DNA of 64,000 bases from Paenibacillus sp. MMS20-IR301 (GTDB lineage: Bacteria > Bacillota > Bacilli > Paenibacillales > Paenibacillaceae): positions 558,001-622,000 of the forward strand of contig NZ_CP135275.1 of NCBI RefSeq assembly GCF_032302195.1, in the 5' to 3' direction. Below are positions 36,751 through 45,765 of the stretch, one piece after another. The stretch's first letter is position 1. Each line of letters opens with the position of its first letter. The notes below the pieces were generated by a model. It saw nothing but the letters and a program-made list of their open reading frames with translations, searched no databases and had not been told where the DNA came from. The position numbers and the translations under genes are program-made.

Positions 36751-37893
36751 ATGAAGGATAACGAGCAGCGCAAATATTGGCTGGATACGATGCTGTTGAT
36801 CGGAAAGCCGGTGCTGGAGGCGCTTGCTGAGCGGAAGCTGAAGCAAGCAATGCCGAATGAGTTTCATAGTGACCGCAGTGCGTTTGCCCATCTGGAGGCT
36901 TTTGCCAGACTGGCCTGCGGAATGGCCCCGTGGCTGGAGCTTGAGGGGCTGGAGGGGGACGAGGAGCAGCTGCGGGCACATTATGCAGGGCTAATGCTTG
37001 CGGCCATCGCTGCTGCGGTTGATCCGCAGTCGCCGGACTACATGGAGTTCAGGACGGAAGGGCAGCCGCTGGTCGATGCGGCCTTCCTGGCCCATGCGCT
37101 GGTGCGTGCACCGAAGGCACTGGCAGGCCGGCTGAGCGGAGAGGTCAAAGCCAATCTGATCACCGCGCTGAAGCAGACGCGGCGGACTGCGCCGAGCGGC
37201 AGCAACTGGCTGCTGTTCAGCGCCATGGTGGAGGCGGCGCTGTACCTGCTGGGCGATCACGATTACGACCGGATGCGGGTTGGCTATGCAGTCCATATGT
37301 TTATGGACTGGTATAAGGGCGATGGCGTATACGGTGACGGGAAGGATTTCCACTGGGATTATTACAACAGCTTTGTCATTCAGCCGATGCTGATCGATGT
37401 GGTAGCCCTGTTCGCTCAGGAGTCGGAGCAATATGCAGCCCTTAAGCCGCTGATCATGGAGCGGGCGCAGCGGTATGCTTCAGTGCTGGAGCGGAGCATT
37501 GCTCCGGACGGTACTTATCCGTTCCTCGGGCGCTCGATCGTATACCGTTTCGGCGCGTTCCAGCTGCTGTCACAGGCAGCGCTGCAGCATTTCCTGGAGG
37601 ACAGTCTTCCTCCGGCACAGGTCCGCTGCGGGCTGACAGCTGTGATCGGGCGGATCATGAGCTTCCCTGGAACGATGGATGATGCCGGATGGCTGCGTCC
37701 GGGGGTGTACGGCTATCAGCCGGAGCTTGCGGAGAGCTATATCAATACAGGCAGCCTTTATTTATGCGCTGCTGTATTCCTGCCGCTCGGGCTGCTGCCA
37801 AGCGATCCGTTCTGGGCGGGGGAAGACGCCAAGTGGACTTCATTAAGAATTGTAAGCGGAGAGAATGTCCTGCGGGATCATGCCTTGGAATAG
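36751..37893 (+). CDS. DUF2264 domain protein (predicted cytoplasmic glycosidase)
   Basis: 380 residues, no signal peptide. It matches the DUF2264 family by its opening (HLEAFARLACGMAPWLELEG), by APSGSNWLLFSAMVEAALYLLG and by DGVYGDGKDFHWDYYNSFVI and AYVLER-like blocks. The fold is expected to be an alpha/alpha barrel. To my recollection some DUF2264 proteins are placed in CAZy GH154 (beta-glucuronidase), which would suit the GH88 and heparinase-like genes downstream. It is shorter than the second DUF2264 protein at 40994 and lacks its C-terminal beta domain. GAAAGGG upstream supports the ATG at 36751. Confidence 0.84.
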   Translation: MKDNEQRKYWLDTMLLIGKPVLEALAERKLKQAMPNEFHSDRSAFAHLEAFARLACGMAPWLELEGLEGDEEQLRAHYAGLMLAAIAAAVDPQSPDYMEFRTEGQPLVDAAFLAHALVRAPKALAGRLSGEVKANLITALKQTRRTAPSGSNWLLFSAMVEAALYLLGDHDYDRMRVGYAVHMFMDWYKGDGVYGDGKDFHWDYYNSFVIQPMLIDVVALFAQESEQYAALKPLIMERAQRYASVLERSIAPDGTYPFLGRSIVYRFGAFQLLSQAALQHFLEDSLPPAQVRCGLTAVIGRIMSFPGTMDDAGWLRPGVYGYQPELAESYINTGSLYLCAAVFLPLGLLPSDPFWAGEDAKWTSLRIVSGENVLRDHALE

Positions 37894-37983
37894 CGGGCGG
37901 TCGGCTCTTATGGGGCAGCTCCGCAGCCGCTGATGATAAAGACCCGGCTGGTGTGACTTGCATGCAGATAAGGAGGAGAAGGA

Positions 37984-39798
37984 TTGAACTTACAGGAGCT
38001 GCTGGATATTGTGCAGCAGATGAAGCCGGCTGATCTAAGCTTATATTATCCGCAGGGTGACGGGGCCGGCTTTTGGGCGGCGGCGCGTTCAGCCGGAGCC
38101 CTAGCACAGGAGCTGGATGAAATCCGTGCGGAGGCAGTGAGACTGGACGGACAGGCTATACCGGAGCTCAGCTATACCCTGTTCTCGGTATTTGCTGAGA
38201 CCGGTTCAAGACTGGAATATGAACGGGTCTACTTCGAGCGGAGAAGAAGGCTGAACACGTATGTCCTGCTGGCGCTGCTTGCGCCGGAGCAGGCGGGAAT
38301 TCCTGAGCCGCTGGCTGATATCCTCTGGGCAGTCTGCGGGGAATACACCTGGTGCCTTCCGGCCCATGTTCCTGCACAGCATGACGCGGCTGATATTAAC
38401 CGTTACATTGACCTGTTCTCCTCGGAGACAGGATTTACATTAACGGAGATTTCCCTGCTGCTCGGGGAACGGCTTCCGCCGCTGCTGCGGTCCCGGATCC
38501 GCCATGAGGTAGAGCTGCGAATCTTCCGGCCTTTTCTGGAAGAGGGCCCCTATGAATGGGAGACAGCACGCCATAACTGGGCGGCAGTCTGTGCGGGCTC
38601 CATCGGGGCAGCAGCACTGCTGGCAGTAGATGACCCGGACCGGCTGGCCGGGATTCTGCTGAAGACCGAGCGAGCAATGGGCTATTACCTTGAGGGCTTC
38701 GGTGATGACGGCGCCTGCCTGGAAGGGTTAGGGTACTGGAATTACGGGTTTGGTTATTTCACTTATTACAGCGATCTGCTCCGCTCCCGGAGCGGAGGCC
38801 GGCTGGACTGGTTCCGGCTGGAGAAGGTGGCGCGGATTGCCTGCTTCCAGCAGCACTGCTTCATCGACGGAAGCCTTGTCGCCAATTTCTCGGATTCGCT
38901 GCCGGAGGTGCGGGTGCACACGGGCCTGTCGCATTATCTGGCTGGTCTGCTTCCGGAAGTGGAGCGGCCGCCGTCTGCGCTGCGTGCTCCTTACACCGAG
39001 GATCACTGCAGCCGCTGGGCGCCGGCTGTCCGCAATCTGCTCTGGAGCGCCGGGGCTCCCCGGGCAGACGAAGCCTGGCGTCCGGCCAGCAGCTATCTGC
39101 CTGACGCCGCCTGGCTGGTATCGCGTCATGTGTCAGAGGCCGGAACCTTCGGCTTCGCAGCCAAGGGCGGCCACAATGCAGAGCCGCACAATCATAATGA
39201 TCTCGGCCAGTTCATTCTGAGCGGCGGGGGAGAGGTCTATGCCGCCGATCTCGGCAGCGGAGAATACACCGCAGATTACTTCGGCGCCGGCCGCTACAGC
39301 TATGACTGCAATGGCTCGCAGGGCCATTCGGTGCCGGTCATTGACGGCCGGTATCAACAGGCCGGTCTTCAGTTCAGCGCCACGGTGCTGCACGCTGCGG
39401 CTTCAGCGGAGAAGGACGAGCTGACGCTGGAGCTGGCTCGCGCGTACGGGCTGGCCGGGCTGAAGGCCCTGGTCCGTTCGCTGGTCTGGCATAAAGCGGG
39501 GCAGCCCCGGCTGGAGCTGACAGACAGCTACCGGTATGAGGGAAGCCCTGCTAGCTGGACGGAACGGTTCGTCACCTGGCGCCGGCCGGAGCTGCTTGCG
39601 CCGGGAGCTGTACTCCTGCCGGGTAGCACGGGCGGCGGTGTGGAAGTCACTTATGATCCGCAGGTAGTGGAGCCGGAGATCACCGCGCACACGTACCGGG
39701 ATCATTTTGGCCGGGAGACGCTCTGGCACAGCCTGGACTTCCAGGTGCTGCAGCCCGGGGCTGAGGGCGAGCTGAGGTTTATTTTTCAGTTTCTATAG
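37984..39798 (+). CDS. Heparinase II/III-like polysaccharide lyase, cytoplasmic
   Basis: 604 residues, starting at a TTG placed directly after AGGAGGAGAAGG. The N-terminal ~330 residues form a helical toroid with an internal YEWETARHNWAAVC block and LEGLGYWNYGFGYFTYYSDL, which is typical for alginate and heparinase-type lyases. The C-terminal Hepar_II_III beta domain starts near 390 with GGHNAEPHNHNDLGQF, carrying the family His-Asn-Asp motif. Such enzymes cleave uronic-acid polysaccharides by beta-elimination, leaving a 4,5-unsaturated uronyl end, the substrate of the GH88 enzyme at 39847. No signal peptide is present, so it acts on imported oligosaccharides. The exact glycan is unknown. Confidence 0.88.
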   Translation: MNLQELLDIVQQMKPADLSLYYPQGDGAGFWAAARSAGALAQELDEIRAEAVRLDGQAIPELSYTLFSVFAETGSRLEYERVYFERRRRLNTYVLLALLAPEQAGIPEPLADILWAVCGEYTWCLPAHVPAQHDAADINRYIDLFSSETGFTLTEISLLLGERLPPLLRSRIRHEVELRIFRPFLEEGPYEWETARHNWAAVCAGSIGAAALLAVDDPDRLAGILLKTERAMGYYLEGFGDDGACLEGLGYWNYGFGYFTYYSDLLRSRSGGRLDWFRLEKVARIACFQQHCFIDGSLVANFSDSLPEVRVHTGLSHYLAGLLPEVERPPSALRAPYTEDHCSRWAPAVRNLLWSAGAPRADEAWRPASSYLPDAAWLVSRHVSEAGTFGFAAKGGHNAEPHNHNDLGQFILSGGGEVYAADLGSGEYTADYFGAGRYSYDCNGSQGHSVPVIDGRYQQAGLQFSATVLHAAASAEKDELTLELARAYGLAGLKALVRSLVWHKAGQPRLELTDSYRYEGSPASWTERFVTWRRPELLAPGAVLLPGSTGGGVEVTYDPQVVEPEITAHTYRDHFGRETLWHSLDFQVLQPGAEGELRFIFQFL

Positions 39799-39846
39799 GT
39801 GCTTAGTACATCAATTTCCAATAAATCATATAAAGGCGGGATTCAG

Positions 39847-40983
39847 ATGAACAATACAGTACAGCTGGCATGGGTAAACGAGGCGTGGGACAAGGCGCTG
39901 GAGAAGACCAGAGTAAACAGCCTCAGAATCGGCGCGGAATTTCCCCACGCCAGCCAAGGCGGGAAATACGTGCTTGAAGGCGCAAGCTGGTGGACAGCCG
40001 GCTTCTGGCCGGGCATGCTCTGGCAGCTCTACGCCGGCAGCGGGGATGAGAGCCTGAAAGCCATTGCCGAGCAGTGCGAGGAACGGCTTGATGAGGTCCT
40101 CGACGGCTACCTGAAGCTGGATCATGACCTGGGCTTCATGTGGATTCTGACCAGCGTGGCGAATTACAAGCTTACGGGCAGCGAGCAGTCCCGGGTCCGG
40201 GCGCTTAAGGCGGCCAACTATCTGGCCGCACGCTTCAATCTCAAAGGCCGCTATATCCGGGCCTGGAATCCCTGGAGAGAAGGCGAAGACAACAGCGGTG
40301 TTGCCATCATTGACTGCAGCATGAATATGAGCCTGCTTTTCTGGGCTTCCGAAGTCACCGGGGACCCGCGCTACCGGCATATTGCCGAAGCACATATGGA
40401 TACGGTGCTGGAGCATTTCATCCGGCCGGACGGCTCGGTCTATCATATTGTCAATTTCGATCCGGCCAGCGGCGAAGTGGCCGGGAAGCTCGGCGGTCAA
40501 GGCTATGCGCCGGAATCAGCCTGGTCACGCGGCACTGCGTGGGCGCTCTACGGCCTGTCACTGGCCTATCATCATACGGGTAAGCAGAGCTATCTGGATG
40601 GAGCCAAGCAAGTGGCCCATTTCTTCCTGACCCGCCTGCCGGAGGATCAGGTGCCTGCTTGGGACTTCCGTGCTCCAAGCGAGATCAGAGAACTGCGCGA
40701 TACCTCTGCCGGTTCCTGTGCGGCGAGCGGCCTGCTGCTGCTGGCGGGCCAAGTGGAGCCTTCCGAGGCGGATGTGTACCGGAACGGAGCGTTGCGGATT
40801 ACCGAATCCTTGTACCGGAATTACGGCACATGGGATAATGCTGATGAAGAAGGGCTGCTGCTGCACGGCACCAGCAATTACCCGGAGGACCGGAATATTG
40901 ATGTTCCGCTGATCTATGGCGATTTCTTCTATGTCGAAACGCTGGCCCGGATCAAAGAAGCCGGCCCGTACTACTGGGAGTAG
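39847..40983 (+). CDS. Unsaturated glucuronyl hydrolase, GH88
   Basis: 378 residues, equal to the Bacillus sp. GL1 enzyme length. The ATG at 39847 follows AAGGCGGG; an upstream start at 39799 has no ribosome site. GH88 landmarks: LDHDLGFMW with Asp94 and IIDCSMNM with Asp156, matching the catalytic Asp88/Asp149 pair of GL1; ASWWTAGFWPGMLW near residue 40; and YAPESAWSRGTAWALYG near 220. It hydrolyses the unsaturated uronyl group from lyase products in the cytoplasm. It follows the lyase at 37984 by 48 bases and precedes the second DUF2264 gene by 10 bases. Confidence 0.94.
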   Translation: MNNTVQLAWVNEAWDKALEKTRVNSLRIGAEFPHASQGGKYVLEGASWWTAGFWPGMLWQLYAGSGDESLKAIAEQCEERLDEVLDGYLKLDHDLGFMWILTSVANYKLTGSEQSRVRALKAANYLAARFNLKGRYIRAWNPWREGEDNSGVAIIDCSMNMSLLFWASEVTGDPRYRHIAEAHMDTVLEHFIRPDGSVYHIVNFDPASGEVAGKLGGQGYAPESAWSRGTAWALYGLSLAYHHTGKQSYLDGAKQVAHFFLTRLPEDQVPAWDFRAPSEIRELRDTSAGSCAASGLLLLAGQVEPSEADVYRNGALRITESLYRNYGTWDNADEEGLLLHGTSNYPEDRNIDVPLIYGDFFYVETLARIKEAGPYYWE

Positions 40984-40993
40984 GAGGATTACG

Positions 40994-42895
40994 ATGACTA
41001 ACGTGAACACGGCGTCAGACAAGGTTGCCCCGCAGCCAATCAGCAGCAATCCGCTGCAGACGCGGGAGGATTTGCTGGCTGCCCTTGAACAGCTGACGGC
41101 TCCGCTTGAACCGTATTACAGCCCGGGCAGGGCAAGCCTTCAAATCGGCAGCACCGGAGCGGGTTATCCGGCAGCAACCGCCGGGATGGAGGGCTTCTCC
41201 CGGGTGCTGTGGGGGCTGGTGCCGCTGCTGATCGGCGGCGGGGAGAGCAGCATGTGGAGCCTGGTGCTGGACGGTATCCGTCACGGTACCGATCCTGACC
41301 ATGCGGAATACTGGGGGGAAGTGAGGGATTATGACCAGCGGCTGGTCGAGATGGCGGTCTTCGGCTTTGCCCTGGCTGCGGTTCCCGGACAGCTCTGGGC
41401 ACCGCTTGCCCCGCAGGAGCAGGAGCGGCTGTACAACTGGCTGAATCAGATTAACTCCCATCCCTGCCACGACTGCAACTGGCTGTTCTTCAATGTACTG
41501 GTGAATACAGGCTTCCGCATCATCGGCCGCCCGTATGATGCGGAGCAGCTGGAGAGGAATCTGGAGCGGATGGACGCCTTCTATCTGGGCGAAGGCTGGT
41601 ACAGCGACGGGGTCGGCGGACACAGCGACTATTACGGGCCGTTTGCCATTCATTATTATTCGCTGCTGTATGCGAAGCTGATGGAGCAGGATGACCCGCA
41701 GCGGGCCCATAAGTTCAAAGAGCGTGCCCGGCTGTTCGCCGCCGGCTTCCTCGGCTGGTTCGCCCCGGACGGCTCTGCACTTCCCTACGGGCGCAGCATG
41801 ACCTACCGTTTCGCCATGTCGGCATTCTGGAGCGCCCTCGCCTATGCCGGTGTGGACGGTCTGCCTGCCGGCGTGCTCAAAGGGCTGGTGCTGCGCAATC
41901 TGCGCTGGTGGTTCAGCCAGCCGATCTTCGATGCCGCCGGCATACTGACCATTGGCTATGCTTACCCGAATCTGGTCATGGCAGAGAGCTATAATGCCCC
42001 CGGCTCCCCCTATTGGGCGCTGAAGGCCTTCCTGCCGCTGGCACTGGGGCCAGAGCATCCGTTCTGGGCGGAGGAAGAGCTGCCGCTGCCGGAACTGCCG
42101 GCCGTGATGGTCCAGCAGCCGGCACATCTCGTGATGGTCCGCGAGCCGGCTTCCGGCCATGTGGCCGGCTTCAACAGCGGACACTTATCTTCGAATGAGC
42201 ATACCCATACCTCGGCCAAATACGAGAAGTTTGTATACTCAACGGGCTTCGGCTTCAGCGTGCCCCGCGCCGAATGGGGACTGGGACAAGGCGCATACGA
42301 TTCGATGCTTGCACTCAGTGAAGGCGGCGAGAACCTGTACCGCGTACGGCGCCGCAATCTCGAATCTGAGATTACGGATAATGTGCTGAGAGCGGTCTGG
42401 AAACCTTGGAGCGATGTTGAGGTCCGGAGCTGGATTGTGGCCGGCTTACCCTGGCATATCCGGATTCACCGGATTAAGACAGGCCGGGCGCTGGATGCTG
42501 CGGAAGGCGGGTTCGCGCTTGGACAGGAGACGGAGCTGGAGCAAGCGGCGGATAGCCTGGGGCTCGTTGCAGCAACACCTTGGGGAGTAAGCGGAATTAA
42601 GGGACTGCGCGGTTACGGGAAGGCAGAGCTGGTATGGCCGAATGCCAACACCAACCTGCTGCGTCCCCGGACGGTGCTGCCAACACTGACGGTGCCGCTC
42701 CAGCCGGGGGTTCACTGGCTGGCTTCAGCCGTCTACGGCGATCCGGCGGCGGGTACTGCGGAGGCTCAGCCGGTAGGCGGAGCGGGCAGTATTCTGCAGC
42801 AGTCTCCGGCAGCTCTGCTCCAGGTTACTCTTGGTGAAGAGGCAATTACTATATTCACTAATACCGGAACCAAAATTATCATTCCAGTGAATTAA
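40994..42895 (+). CDS. DUF2264 domain protein, long form with C-terminal beta domain
   Basis: 633 residues; the ATG at 40994 follows AGGAGGATTACG. The DUF2264 region spans about 20-375 with HPCHDCNWLFFNVLVNTGFR, DGVGGHSDYYGPFAIHYYSL and LPYGRSMTYRFAMSAFWSA, aligned by eye with the protein at 36751. The C-terminal ~250 residues add a beta-rich domain (SNEHTHTSAKYEKFVYSTGFG) absent from the shorter paralogue. It is probably a glycosidase on uronic-acid oligosaccharides. Two members of one family in a four-gene operon suggest two different linkages or positions are attacked. No signal peptide. Confidence 0.85.
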   Translation: MTNVNTASDKVAPQPISSNPLQTREDLLAALEQLTAPLEPYYSPGRASLQIGSTGAGYPAATAGMEGFSRVLWGLVPLLIGGGESSMWSLVLDGIRHGTDPDHAEYWGEVRDYDQRLVEMAVFGFALAAVPGQLWAPLAPQEQERLYNWLNQINSHPCHDCNWLFFNVLVNTGFRIIGRPYDAEQLERNLERMDAFYLGEGWYSDGVGGHSDYYGPFAIHYYSLLYAKLMEQDDPQRAHKFKERARLFAAGFLGWFAPDGSALPYGRSMTYRFAMSAFWSALAYAGVDGLPAGVLKGLVLRNLRWWFSQPIFDAAGILTIGYAYPNLVMAESYNAPGSPYWALKAFLPLALGPEHPFWAEEELPLPELPAVMVQQPAHLVMVREPASGHVAGFNSGHLSSNEHTHTSAKYEKFVYSTGFGFSVPRAEWGLGQGAYDSMLALSEGGENLYRVRRRNLESEITDNVLRAVWKPWSDVEVRSWIVAGLPWHIRIHRIKTGRALDAAEGGFALGQETELEQAADSLGLVAATPWGVSGIKGLRGYGKAELVWPNANTNLLRPRTVLPTLTVPLQPGVHWLASAVYGDPAAGTAEAQPVGGAGSILQQSPAALLQVTLGEEAITIFTNTGTKIIIPVN

Positions 42896-42899
42896 AAAT

Positions 42900-42950
42900 A
42901 AAGAGCGCATTACCTGGCGGCAGCTGGGGATGTGCTCTTTGTCTGCTTTT
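42900..42950 (+). terminator. Terminator of the uronide-degradation operon
   Basis: AAAGAGCGCAT and ATGTGCTCTTT pair over 11 positions with one wobble, followed by GTCTGCTTTT. The A-rich left flank would also serve leftward transcripts. Confidence 0.7.
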
Positions 42951-43053
42951 AGTGAAGCAATTATGACCATAATCCGGAATTTTACTGGCTTTTTTATAAC
43001 TATATCTGTAAAATGGTAGCCGTCTGAAAAAAAGGTAAAGAAGGTCCTTAATT

Positions 43054-44619
43054 TTGAAAGAAAATCATACCCGTAAGTTGCTCGACACTTGGTTTAATTT
43101 TAAGTTCCGGCTGCTCACAGGCGGAATTGCGGTGGGGGTATTTTCCGGGAGTGTTGTTGTGCTGTTCCGATTTGTTCTGGAGTATGTACTGGAACTTGTG
43201 CTGGGCTTTTACCGCTATCAATTGGATCATGTTTGGGCCATCCCCCTGTGGCTGGTGGTTCTGGTGTCTGCCGGATGGATAACAGGAATCCTCGTGAAGA
43301 AGCAGCCGGCGATTTCCGGCAGCGGAATTCCGCAGGTCAAGGCAGTGCTGCAGAATAAATTAGAAATGAACTGGTGGCAGGCGGTCAGTGCCAAATTTAT
43401 CGGCGGGACGCTTAGTATAGGCACCGGATTATCGCTCGGCAGAGAAGGCCCTTCGATTCAGATTGGAGCACTGATCGCCCAAGGCTTCAGCCGGATCATG
43501 CGTAAATCAAAAACAGAAGAAAATATACTGATTACCTGCGGGGCAAGCGCGGGCCTGGCTGCCGCATTTAATGCCCCCATTGCGGGGGTTATTTTCGCGC
43601 TTGAAGAAGTACATATGAATTTTTCGCCTCTTATTATGATAGCGGCCTTGGCCTCATCGCTTACAGCTGATTTTGTGTCCAAGGAGTTTTTTGGAATGAA
43701 TCCGGTTTTTCACTTCACGAATATCGGAGCAACCCCGCTGAATCTATACTACCACCTGATTCTTCTTGGGATTATTGTCGGCATACTGGGGATCGGGTTT
43801 AACAGAGGCATCTATGCTTTTCAGGATATATACCGGAAAATGACCTGGCTGCCCGCCCATTTCAGACCTGTTCTTCCCTTTGTAATGGCCGGATTGCTGG
43901 GATTGTGTTTTCCTGTAGTGCTGGGGGGCGGCAATAAACTGATTAATGAGCTGGTAGAAGGGCCCTTTCAGCTGAAGCTGCTGTTTCTCATCCTCATTGT
44001 TAAATTTCTGTTTACACTATTCAGCTATGGCTCATCTGCTCCGGGCGGCATTTTCCTGCCTATGCTGGTAATTGGGGGCCTGGTCGGAGTAATCTACAGC
44101 AAAGTAATCAACGGGTTTACGGGTGCGCCTACGCTTAGCGAGAGCAGTTTTCTTATTCTGGCCATGGCCGGTTATCTCACCGCGAGCCTTAAAGCCCCCA
44201 TAACCGGAATTATCTTAATTACCGAAATGACAGGCTCCTTCTCCAATCTGCTCTCTACCGGTATTGTCTGCCTGAGCGCATATATGACTGCGGAGCTGTT
44301 CCGCTCACATCCTATATACGAAGTCCTTCTGGAACGGTTCATGCATCAGGGAAAGACAAACATTCCGGCGGGTTCCTCCGGCAAAATCATTCTGGAAATC
44401 CCCGTACACCTGGGTTCAATGCTGGATGGAACCACGATCAGAGAGTATACCTGGCCGGCTGAATGTCTGATTGTCTCGGTAAAACGGGGCTCCAGCGAGC
44501 TGATCCCGCATGGTGGCCTAATAATGCTGGCTGGAGATTATTTAAACATCCTCACAGCAGCAGCCAACGCTCCCCTGGTTAAAGAAGCATTGGCTGCGGA
44601 TACCGAGACGGTTCAATAG
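43054..44619 (+). CDS. ClC-family H+/Cl- exchange transporter with C-terminal RCK_C domain
   Basis: 521 residues, starting at a TTG at 43054 with GAAGG about 11 bases upstream. The ClC core has all three anion-binding signatures: GSGIPQVKAVL, GREGPSIQ with gating Glu131, and GGIFLP. The pair of acidic residues in FALEEVHMNF matches the internal proton glutamate region of exchangers, so coupled transport rather than a channel is likely. From about residue 444 a soluble RCK_C (TrkA_C) domain follows (LEIPVHLGSMLDGTTIREY, LIPHGGLIMLAGDYLNIL). RCK_C domains in KtrA and CpaA bind c-di-AMP, and I recall EriC of group B Streptococcus as a reported c-di-AMP target. The gene stands alone, upstream of the Mrp block. 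Confidence 0.92.
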   Translation: MKENHTRKLLDTWFNFKFRLLTGGIAVGVFSGSVVVLFRFVLEYVLELVLGFYRYQLDHVWAIPLWLVVLVSAGWITGILVKKQPAISGSGIPQVKAVLQNKLEMNWWQAVSAKFIGGTLSIGTGLSLGREGPSIQIGALIAQGFSRIMRKSKTEENILITCGASAGLAAAFNAPIAGVIFALEEVHMNFSPLIMIAALASSLTADFVSKEFFGMNPVFHFTNIGATPLNLYYHLILLGIIVGILGIGFNRGIYAFQDIYRKMTWLPAHFRPVLPFVMAGLLGLCFPVVLGGGNKLINELVEGPFQLKLLFLILIVKFLFTLFSYGSSAPGGIFLPMLVIGGLVGVIYSKVINGFTGAPTLSESSFLILAMAGYLTASLKAPITGIILITEMTGSFSNLLSTGIVCLSAYMTAELFRSHPIYEVLLERFMHQGKTNIPAGSSGKIILEIPVHLGSMLDGTTIREYTWPAECLIVSVKRGSSELIPHGGLIMLAGDYLNILTAAANAPLVKEALAADTETVQ

Positions 44620-44661
44620 GATAGTCTCACAGCTGGGCGGCAACGGTGTGACTGATGCGGA

Positions 44662-45522
44662 CTATGATATTTCCAGCAAAAAACTGTTTAATGTTGCATT
44701 TACAATCTGGGCACCGCTGCCTATCCAGATTAAATGTCCCCATGTTTCAAGCAGGCAAAGCTTGGATTGAAGAATATGTTCATGAGCAGTTATAGCGTGT
44801 CCGGGGACAACCGTATGATCATTTTTGCTGTGAATAATTAAGGTTGGACATAATACTGACTGTAAATCGGAATGAGACAGCGAAGCATTCTGTTCAAGAT
44901 CCAGTATAAATCCATGACCGGAGCGCTGGCGCTGATTCATGGCAACGAATTGTTCAATGTCCTGCCGGGAAAACTGCTTTAATATCTCGGTTACGGGAAG
45001 CGTGCTGAAGGAGGGGAGCATTTGCTTCAGCATAACTTTCGGAAACCTGCTGCTAAGGAAAGAAATCAGTTTCCAGGTGTATTTTTCCGTTCGAGGGTGA
45101 AATAATATTCTGGCTGCCTTATAGGTTATGTCATTGTTATGCCATTCTTTGGTGACGGCAGACTGGAGGGTTAGACTGCTGACCCTGCCGGGATAGCGGG
45201 AGGCAAATTTTATCCCGCTTGGACCCCCGGCGGAAACGGCAATCACATGGACCTTGCTGAAGTTCAGATGGTCAATCAGGCGCAAGTAAATTTCACAGGC
45301 GGACTCCAGCGAACATCCCAGCTTTTTGCTGGTCTTCCCGTAGCCGGGTCTGGAAGGAGTGATGATGCAGTATCCTTGCTCCAGAAGATTCTTGTAGCCA
45401 AAGTCCTCCTGACAATTCGAGTGTCCTCCATGAAAAAGAAGAATTGGCTGTCCTGCTCCAGTTACTGTGTATTCCATTGCTGTACCGTGGTCCAATTGTA
45501 ACATCTGGGTTATTTTTGGCAT
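44662..45522 (-). CDS. Alpha/beta hydrolase
   Basis: 286 residues, cytoplasmic. The oxyanion-hole motif LLFHGGHSN is near residue 30, and the nucleophile elbow is AVSAGG, with Ala in place of the usual first Gly. The acid is probably in IIHSKNDHTVVP and the His in ETWGHLIW. The ATG at 45522 lies ten bases after AGGA; a GTG at 45525 is possible. It is divergent from the USP/Mrp operon, sharing a ~240-base upstream region. It resembles the hydrolase at 52360 in length and elbow. The substrate is unknown. Confidence 0.85.
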   Translation of the reverse strand: MPKITQMLQLDHGTAMEYTVTGAGQPILLFHGGHSNCQEDFGYKNLLEQGYCIITPSRPGYGKTSKKLGCSLESACEIYLRLIDHLNFSKVHVIAVSAGGPSGIKFASRYPGRVSSLTLQSAVTKEWHNNDITYKAARILFHPRTEKYTWKLISFLSSRFPKVMLKQMLPSFSTLPVTEILKQFSRQDIEQFVAMNQRQRSGHGFILDLEQNASLSHSDLQSVLCPTLIIHSKNDHTVVPGHAITAHEHILQSKLCLLETWGHLIWIGSGAQIVNATLNSFLLEIS

Positions 45523-45636
45523 CACTTAAAGTCCTCTCTCCCTCCAGTTGCTAATGACATCTTATAGGACAGCAGCAGTTAAGGAAAGTGAAATCAATTT
45601 TCTTCTATAAATTCAGGGCTGCAAGCTCGTGGCACC

Positions 45637-45665
45637 TTTACATTGGCCTCCGGTGACGATATAAT
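45637..45665 (+). promoter_or_regulatory. Strong SigA-type promoter of the USP/Mrp operon leader
   Basis: TTTACA at 45637-45642 and TATAAT at 45660-45665 are separated by exactly 17 bases, close to the SigA consensus. Transcription would begin near 45672 and run directly into the terminator-like hairpin at 45696. Confidence 0.75.
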
Positions 45666-45695
45666 AACCCTAATTGTATATGGATTTAAACGGAG

Positions 45696-45731
45696 GAGCC
45701 TGCCAACAGCGGGCTCTTTTTGTGTTTTTTT
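45696..45731 (+). terminator. Intrinsic terminator inside the operon leader (possible attenuator)
   Basis: GAGCCTGC-CAACA-GCGGGCTC forms an eight-base stem with one wobble, followed by TTTTTGTGTTTTTTT. It lies between the promoter at 45637 and the first gene at 45766, so most transcripts would stop after about 60 bases unless readthrough is promoted. Confidence 0.75.
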
Positions 45732-45765
45732 GCTGGAATAAATTTGCTTTTCAGGGGGCTTGAAT

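Noticed and set aside
41015..42184. 389-codon open frame antisense to the long DUF2264 gene
   Set aside because: It is low-complexity, Gln/Arg-rich and without a start signal; the plus-strand gene is clear.
45680..45760. 26-codon open frame (ATG GAT TTA) across the attenuator in the USP/Mrp leader, a possible leader peptide
   Set aside because: There is no ribosome site before the ATG and no run of a single regulatory codon; it is more likely chance.
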